From positions 1 to 24,302 of the forward strand of contig CAXNAD020000219.1 of NCBI GenBank assembly GCA_964200185.2: DNA of 24,302 nucleotides, in the 5' to 3' direction. Under the pieces are notes generated by a model. That model had not been told where the DNA came from. It saw only the letters and a program-made list of their open reading frames with translations, and ran no database searches. The stretch's first letter is position 1. Each line of letters begins with the position of its first letter. The position numbers and the translations under genes were made by a program. This stretch comes from Choristocarpus tenellus KU-1152. Taxonomy: Eukaryota > Phaeophyceae. Of the stretch, positions 19,576 to 24,302 are shown one piece after another.

Positions 19576-19979
19576 CTTAGGAGTATTGTCGTAAGCGCCT
19601 CCCCGAAGGTGTATCCTGTTTGAACAGAATAAACTCAAAATATCTTGTTCCGTAACAAACGAGTCAGCAAGGTGAGGATGAGGAGGGTGGATGCGATATC
19701 TACTATGGCGATGGTCTAGACGCTTCATCAGATGAAAGGAAAACGATAAAACGACTATTAGCGAACCGAGGTCGTTTTCGGTGTCAATGCCATGTGATGA
19801 GGTTACCGAGGCAAGGAGTACATTTGTTTGCCTCAGTAATTGCATTCATAGGACTGTTTTGTGTTGGGGACCACCTCCCTTGAGGTCAAAAATGCTATTT
19901 TCTACAGAAGATGCAAGTTCAAACATCAATAAAGGTGAGCAATTAATGTATACTCCCACATTCTCGTTACACATGAGGC

Positions 19980-20087
19980 CTATGGTGAACCGATTTTCTG
20001 TATTTTGGTGAGTTTTCTGTACACATGGCGAGGAATGAATTGTGTTCCAATATCCTCTTCTCCTCTCTTCGGCGATGTGATGAGCGA
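19980..20087 (-). CDS. Exon, possibly terminal, basic protein
   Basis: The acceptor GTTCGCCCACCTTTCCAG (exon base 20087) joins the exon at 20271-20339 in phase 0. It encodes SLITSPKRGEGDIGTQFIPR and HVYRKLTKIQKIGSP, then a TAG. Another minus frame over 19846-20148 is also open (CNENVGVYINCSPLLMFELA), so the frame choice rests on the splice join. If this is a real stop, a gene ends here and the exons below 19.6 kb belong to another. No family recognised. Confidence 0.55.
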   Translation of the reverse strand, partial: SLITSPKRGEEDIGTQFIPRHVYRKLTKIQKIGSP

Positions 20088-20270
20088 CTGGAAAGGTGGG
20101 CGAACCTTTACAAAGCAGAAAGGTAGTCCATAACTCGTCAAGCCTCACAACTTAATATATATATTTCCTCCAATTTGATGAAGGAGGGTGCATGGTTGGG
20201 ACAATTGCAAGGATCCCCTTCCAATTGAGACAAGGTGTGTACTACTCCCCTTTCCTCTAATAACACTTAC

Positions 20271-20339
20271 CGATCGTTCTAATAGGCCTGTAATCGTAAG
20301 ACGACAGGGTTGCTTGAACATATCATCTCGTGCAGAACA
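20271..20339 (-). CDS. 69-nt internal exon
   Basis: A very strong pyrimidine tract and acceptor (CGCTCTCTCTGCCTTTGCCACTCAG, written here as its last 20: TCTCTGCCTTTGCCACTCAG) and a perfect GTAAGT donor bracket exactly 23 codons: CSARDDMFKQPCRLTITGLL then ERS. Phase 0 at both ends. The quality of both splice sites makes this one of the best-supported small exons in the window despite its length. Function unknown. Confidence 0.7.
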
Positions 20340-20543
20340 CTGAGTGGCAAAGGCAGAGAGAGCGAAGAACAAACCAAGTGATCACAACAATGCAGCGAAA
20401 AGTAAAAAAACCCCCATCAATATCTGTACTAATACTACCTAATGAATCGTTTCCCACTATCCGATATTTTGCTTTTTCAAATATACAGTTCCAAACTCAA
20501 ACTCAGATGAAGTTCAGTGATTAAGGCAGCGGGTTCGAACCCT

Positions 20544-20754
20544 TCAATGCCAATCCTTGAGAAAAATAGTAGAATGTGGTTTCAGTAATGCTATTCCACG
20601 TGGTGAAGCACCACGTATTGTACACCTCCACGATCCTGTCTCTGTGCTATCCCCCCCTATACAAAACTGAACCAAGATCAATGTGGAAAACGTTAAGGCG
20701 GGCCCATGTTTCATTTTTCTTTGGGAGGAAATTGAACGACATGTGGTGGGAGTG
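20544..20754 (-). CDS. Exon with apparent frameshift at a G7 run
   Basis: The acceptor TTCTCACATTTTGGATTTCAG (exon base 20754) opens HSHHMSFNFLPKKNETWARL and NVFHIDLGSVLYRGG, which then stops. One frame over, the sequence continues without a break as GDSTETGSWRCTIRGASPRG to a TGA at 20544. The switch falls at a run of seven G's on the coding strand (plus 20651-20657). The simplest reading is a one-base insertion, either a sequencing error or a mutation in a decaying gene. No family recognised. Confidence 0.55.
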
Positions 20755-20895
20755 CTGAAATCCAAAATGTGAGAACGAAGGCAGGAACTCGGGTAGTACA
20801 ACTAGTTGTAGTGCAACAGTTACAATCACCAGAAGTATAGTAGTGTAGGTTATAATGTCTCTGACCACGGATCGGAGTCATGTTAAATAGTGCTT

Positions 20896-20896
20896 G

Positions 20897-20927
<31 letters not shown>

Positions 20928-20928
20928 A
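20896..20928. repeat. AT microsatellite
   Basis: An alternating TA run interrupted once by TGTA, followed by AATAAATAAAT. Typical simple repeat. Confidence 0.95.
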
Positions 20929-21569
20929 TAAATAAATTTCTATGGCAAAACAGTGAGAGGTGGGTGGTACATTATTTTCCATTTATTATTATTACATGGT
21001 GACCAAAAATTGCTTCTGTTGACTAAAAAAAATGCTTCTGCTACATTGCGCCATCTGCCATTACAGAGTTTCCTCAATTTTTTTAATCATTCTTTTGGGT
21101 CTTTCATAGTACAACTCTCTCCTACAGTTTAGTAACAATATTTTTTTGTGTTGGAACGCCATGACACCACTTCGAATGAGTGCTTCAAAAAGTTGAATGG
21201 TGAAAGTAAGAACATTGTGGGAAGGTTTTGGGTGTGGAAGAGGTCCCTAGCTTCAACGAAAAAGTCATACAAGACCCAGACGATATGGTAATAGGGTTAG
21301 GGTTAGGATTCTTCTTGTATGTAACGTATGGGGGTCCGGTAATAAACACATCGCTTGGGTCCTGTATCAATATCTCCTACCCTTAACCTTTGAGCCTCTT
21401 TGATTTTAGGCTGTTATAGTACAACCTGCAAAGTGTATTTCTCCCCAGAAAACATTTGAATATAAAATTGGATTAGAAGCACTTGGGATTTCATTCTTTT
21501 TAGTTTAGGAGGCGAGAACACCACTGGTGATGGATGCTTACGGAGAATTGTTCACCCTGCACTAACTAC
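20929..21569. other. Intron or spacer, no supported gene
   Basis: AT-rich with several T/A runs, and a short telomere-like stretch at 21292-21307. No supported frame. Confidence 0.45.
21292..21307 (+). repeat. Short telomere-like repeat
   Basis: TAGGGTTAGGGTTAGG, about two and a half units of TTAGGG. Too short to be a telomere; it may be an interstitial remnant or chance. Confidence 0.6.
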
Positions 21570-21767
21570 CCGCTCCAAATCCCAAATAGCATGTTTGAAA
21601 TGAGGGTATCTTCGGCCTTGTCGATATGAGAATTGTTGACGAGTGAAGATTGTTACACTGCTGGGGGGCGAATGCTTAGCATCATCATACTGCTCCACAA
21701 ACTGTGGTTCCACATTGGCGGCAATGGAATTTTTCGGATTACTATTGTATAGTGTAGTGGTATTCAA
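21570..21767 (-). CDS. Exon, unknown protein
   Basis: The frame reads NVEPQFVEQYDDAKHSPPSS, then VTIFTRQQFSYRQGRRYPHF and KHAIWDLER before a possible donor CGG|GTAGTT at 21570. Without splicing it stops five codons later. The 5' edge is unclear (ACACTATACAATAG is a weak acceptor). The residue mix is protein-like and the other frames are closed. No family recognised. Confidence 0.5.
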
Positions 21768-21769
21768 TA

Positions 21770-21860
21770 CTATGCCCTCTAAGATTTTGTAGGTGTGAGA
21801 GGAGGGGGGGGGGGGGGAGAAAATAAAGAAATGCGGGGGGGGCAGATACTAAAGCAATGC
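21770..21860. repeat. G-runs beside possible MITE relic
   Basis: A run of 14 G's (21804-21817) and one of 8 G's (21835-21842). Just left is GCCCTCTAAGATTTTGTAG, similar to the MITE-A terminus CTACCCTCTAAGATACTTTG, and just right is CAGATACTAAAGC, similar to the MITE-B end CAGATACTTTGAGCC. This may be a degenerate composite element. Confidence 0.45.
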
Positions 21861-21949
21861 AAGACTGCGGATGCAATGTTTACTTGTCGTGGTTAAAATT
21901 CCTCCCAAAAATATGTCCATTTTAAAAACTACCAGTACAACTTGTCTCT

Positions 21950-22600
21950 GTGGAGTTTCTGGGAGTGTTCTCTACTAAAAAATGTTCACGCTGCTTGTGC
22001 TTCCAACTTAGCCATATGAAGGTGTGTGAAGAGCTAGGGAAGCATCCCTCGAATTTGCTATGCCTCTTCTTGCCCACCTGCCTGGTGTCTCTAGTGTGCA
22101 GTGATGAAGAGTATCTGGCTCAAACGAGACTTGACAATTTCTCCCGACAAGAACCGACAGCCCCTCTCATCCCTCTAGCAAGGTTGGCCAGTTCATCTTG
22201 GAAACTCTCTACTTGCTTACCAAGGTGGCCAGAACTGTCCACCTTGAAGGTGCAAAGATTAATGCGATTAGGGGAAAAAAATTCCTTGTAATGGGTGCGC
22301 TTTCACGCCCTGGTATTTGTTGAAGTAGCAAGATCATTCCTGGTGGATGGGTGGGTTACATGACAGGCTGCCTGGACCTCTCTCCAAAAGCAATGTCCAG
22401 AAGCAGGTCTATGTCATGGTAGGGAGCTGTAACAGCCTCTGATACGTGCCCCAGCATGGAACACCACATCCATGTAGAAGTTCCTGTCCACTAACAGACT
22501 GTCATCCTCCGTAGTGCAAGAGATCCTGGACTATATAGAGTTGGTCACCCGCCAGTAAAATATCCTTCTGTTGATCAAGAGGTCCTGTTGCTAATATCAT
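21950..22600. pseudogene. Broken coding-like region, strand unresolved
   Basis: Protein-like frames occur on both strands, none intact. Plus strand: a Cys-rich piece (STKKCSRCLCFQLSHMKVCE) in 21950-22291, and in another frame VGQFILETLYLLTKVARTVH followed by EGAKINAIRGKKFLVMGAL. Minus strand: GPLDQQKDILLAGDQLYIVQ, then in shifted frames DRNFYMDVVFHAGARIRG, YHDIDLLLDIAFGERSRQPV and GKQVESFQDELANLARGMRG. A good plus-strand acceptor lies at about 22094 (CTGCCTGGTGTCTCTAG). This could be a decayed mobile-element gene or a set of short exons. I cannot decide which strand is coding. Confidence 0.35.
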
Positions 22601-23140
22601 TTTAAACCTTGATAATGATACGCTTCAAATGATCAAACTGTTTTTCTGTGTGAGCGTAGATAGTTCAACGTGTCGACCCATAAATTCTTCTCGAGTAGAG
22701 GATGCATTGAGAGATTTCTAAACGCCTCCTCCAAGTATAAGAAAAAAATCGTCATACATACTTGCAGATTAATTTTTCTGTAGTATTGGGTTTTGGACCT
22801 GTAGAACATAGAGAACATGACATCTGGGAAACAAACCTCTTTGTCAAAATTCTCCGTCTTAAAACGATTATTTGTCACATATTTACCTTACAAGTCAAAT
22901 CCATTTCACAGTAGCAGTACTTTTAATTTCGTTTGTACACCTGAGTACTATTGTGGACCACTGTATAATATATATCTAGCAAGTAATGTATGTCTTGAAT
23001 TCTATTTCCACATCTATTTTACATATTCTTTACACCATACTTTCTTTTCTCCAATCTCTGACATAGTTCTTATGTTTTTTGCCTTCTCCCCTTCATATTT
23101 CGTGATTTCCATAAGATAATGCTGGCTGTGTTACAACCAG
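22601..23140. other. Spacer, no supported gene
   Basis: AT-rich with T-rich stretches on the plus strand. The last 100 bp (TTTTTTGCCTTCTCCCCTTC around 23077) is a good polypyrimidine tract for the plus-strand exon that follows. Confidence 0.45.
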
Positions 23141-23289
23141 AAAGACATGCCACAGTCTGGAAAGATGCAGTCACTGTGTTTTATAAGGATGACTGCACTT
23201 AAGCAACTAGAGAGCTATCCCTACGAAATCCTGATGCAAGGGATTAATCTCTGGAGAACAAACAATAATCAATTGTACTATGGTCCAAA
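23141..23289 (+). CDS. Plus-strand exon, unknown protein
   Basis: The frame is open from after a TAA at 23115 and ends at a perfect GTGAGT donor after CCAAA; a second donor CCCAG|GTAAGT lies 12 bp on. A polypyrimidine tract and the acceptor GTGTTACAACCAG (exon base 23141) precede it. The residues KDMPQSGKMQSLCFIRMTAL, then KQLESYPYEILMQGINLWRT and NNNQLYYGP are strongly protein-like. It is the only well-bounded plus-strand exon I found, so a second, oppositely oriented gene probably occupies the right end. No family recognised. Confidence 0.5.
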
Positions 23290-23647
23290 GTGAGTACCCA
23301 GGTAAGTATCAGATAATAGAAAAAAGAGAACCAGATACGAAAGATCACCCACCCTGTCCCAACCATGAGCTACAGAAGAGGTTAATGACACCTCAGAGTG
23401 CTAGAACTCAAGAGTCACTTAAAGAAGTTGGGTGCTCTTCACTTCGGGAAACCTCCGGTAATGTGTTGAGCAGATATATGAAGGAGATGCTCTCCTCGTT
23501 ACTGCGTCCCCTTTTGCCACCTTGCTGTTCTTCATACTTTCCTCAACTTGACTCCAAACTATTTTCAAAACAAATAGTCCAATAACCTCTGCTCTTTGTC
23601 GGCGCACATAAATATATCTTGCTCCTACCAGGTCTGCATCAAATAGC
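23290..23647. other. Frames on both strands, coding status unclear
   Basis: A 101-codon plus-strand frame (23280-23585, EYPGKYQIIEKREPDTKDH) mirrors a minus-strand frame (23419-23607, ASPSYICSTHYRRFPEVKS). The plus frame begins inside the donor pair of the preceding exon, so at least its start is intronic if that exon is real. Confidence 0.3.
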
Positions 23648-23830
23648 AGGAAATGACTGCTATTGACTCAAGACTCTTCTTGGGTCCGTGAAGGCTTGCG
23701 CACATTGCAAAAACAATCTTTAGGTCAGTCTTTAGGTCTGGACCGAGTAGTAGGAAATGACTGTTCCTTTACTCAAGACTCTTCTTGTCTTGGACCTGTG
23801 AGAATGATGTGTAGATTGCGAAAATTGATC
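23648..23830. repeat. Diverged tandem duplication, period about 104 bp
   Basis: AGGAAATGACTG at 23648 and 23752, and ACTCAAGACTCTTCTTG at 23666 and 23771, recur at a spacing of 104-105 bp, followed by GATTGCGAAAA/CATTGCAAAAA. The spacer also contains a small internal doubling (TCTTTAGGTC twice, about 23717-23737). Confidence 0.85.
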
Positions 23831-23950
23831 CACTCCACCGCTAGACCCTCCTTCAAGCAAACCGCTATGAACAAGTACTCTACTTCAATGGAGTAACGGG
23901 ATCGGGAGGCGACACTACTCCAGTGAAATACTTGACATAGAAGTGTGGAA
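23773..23950 (-). CDS. Candidate exon, unknown protein
   Basis: The minus frame reads SSVASRSRYSIEVEYLFIAV, then CLKEGLAVEWINFRNLHIIL, and could end at the donor CTCACAG|GTCCAAG (about 23804) or a TGA at 23773. It is open upstream to about 24027. The 3' part overlaps the tandem duplication. Composition is plausible but no family is recognised and the acceptor is unclear. Confidence 0.3.
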
Positions 23951-24039
23951 ATCGTGGAGAGCTTGCCTAACAAGTGAGCATGCACACACAATCGCACAGC
24001 ACAAGAAAACAGAACAAGATCTCGCACCGTTCTTGTGTG

Positions 24040-24302
24040 CTGTTAAGTCTGACCACTCCCCTCCTCATCCCCAACTATTTTCTATCCCTTCCCTCCTCTC
24101 TTATCCCCTGTGGGGGTATGCCGTGCAAGTCGAACGCTATCCCTCAACCTCTGACCTTCATCTCTTACAAACCCCCTCATATCCTCCAAATCAAACAGCC
24201 CACTGTAATCCTCCCCCTCCACCCCCCCCTCCAATTCCTTCCTACCTTCCCCTTCTCCTCCCTTCTCCCCCCCAATCCAAATCCCCCCCCCTCTCCCTGC
24301 CC
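24040..24302 (+). repeat. Pyrimidine-rich tract at window end
   Basis: About 260 bp dominated by C and T on the plus strand, with several runs of six to eight C's. It runs to the window edge. It could be an intron pyrimidine tract, a CT-rich promoter or a degenerate simple repeat. No frame of interest. Confidence 0.7.

Noticed and set aside
20531-20542. GGGTTCGAACCC, resembling a tRNA T-arm
   Set aside because: The 5-bp stem needed around TTCGAAC does not pair on either strand, and no D-arm, anticodon arm or acceptor stem is found at the right distances. It is just a 12-bp palindrome.
1-24302. Bacterial operon, CRISPR array, phage or plasmid system
   Set aside because: There are no direct-repeat arrays with unique spacers, no long contiguous ORFs, and clear spliceosomal introns are present. 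The window is eukaryotic.

Overview
The window reads as nuclear DNA of an intron-rich eukaryote. Coding sequence comes in short blocks bounded by GT..AG splice signals, introns run from about 50 bp to 1.4 kb, and there is no operon structure, Shine-Dalgarno spacing or long uninterrupted bacterial gene. TAA, TAG and TGA all behave as stops. A protist or alga would fit, but I cannot name the organism from sequence alone.

The central object (about 3.06-15.27 kb, minus strand) is a WD40-repeat gene that I could assemble by hand. Twelve exons carry plausible splice sites and every junction keeps the reading phase. The model totals 4266 nt, 1421 codons plus a stop. Roughly a dozen beta-propeller blades are visible, enough for two propellers. 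They are followed by a Ser/Arg-rich disordered tail and a small Gly/Asp-containing helical segment. The blade pattern in exons 5-6 recalls the WDR49/WDR64 class of WD40 proteins, many of which are linked to cilia, but that assignment is tentative. Three boundaries are unsettled: the true N-terminus (15271 is the ATG I chose), the exon 7 acceptor, and the exon 7/exon 8 junction.

Upstream of that gene (16.0-21.8 kb) is a string of further minus-strand exon candidates: 16052-16286, 16875-17406, 18529-18918, 19385-19575, 19980-20087, 20271-20339, 20544-20754 and 21570-21767. Several have textbook acceptors and donors. Two look frame-shifted: one at a run of seven C's (20651-20657, plus strand) and one near 17150-17220. 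I cannot tell whether they belong to one gene, several genes, or a long 5' extension of the WD40 gene. No family was recognised. The right end (22-24.3 kb) has a plus-strand exon candidate (23141-23289), a stretch of coding-like but broken frames, a tandem duplication, and a pyrimidine-rich end. The left end (0.7-2.5 kb) has two or three weaker minus-strand exon candidates.

Two related families of short non-autonomous inverted-repeat transposons (called MITE-A and MITE-B here) are scattered through introns and spacers. MITE-A occurs five times, including two complete copies back to back in opposite orientation. One of those is itself interrupted by MITE-B. A second, intact MITE-B lies at 17542-17713 with perfect 19-bp terminal inverted repeats and a 4-bp target duplication. 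Many small open frames in the window are simply these elements read through.
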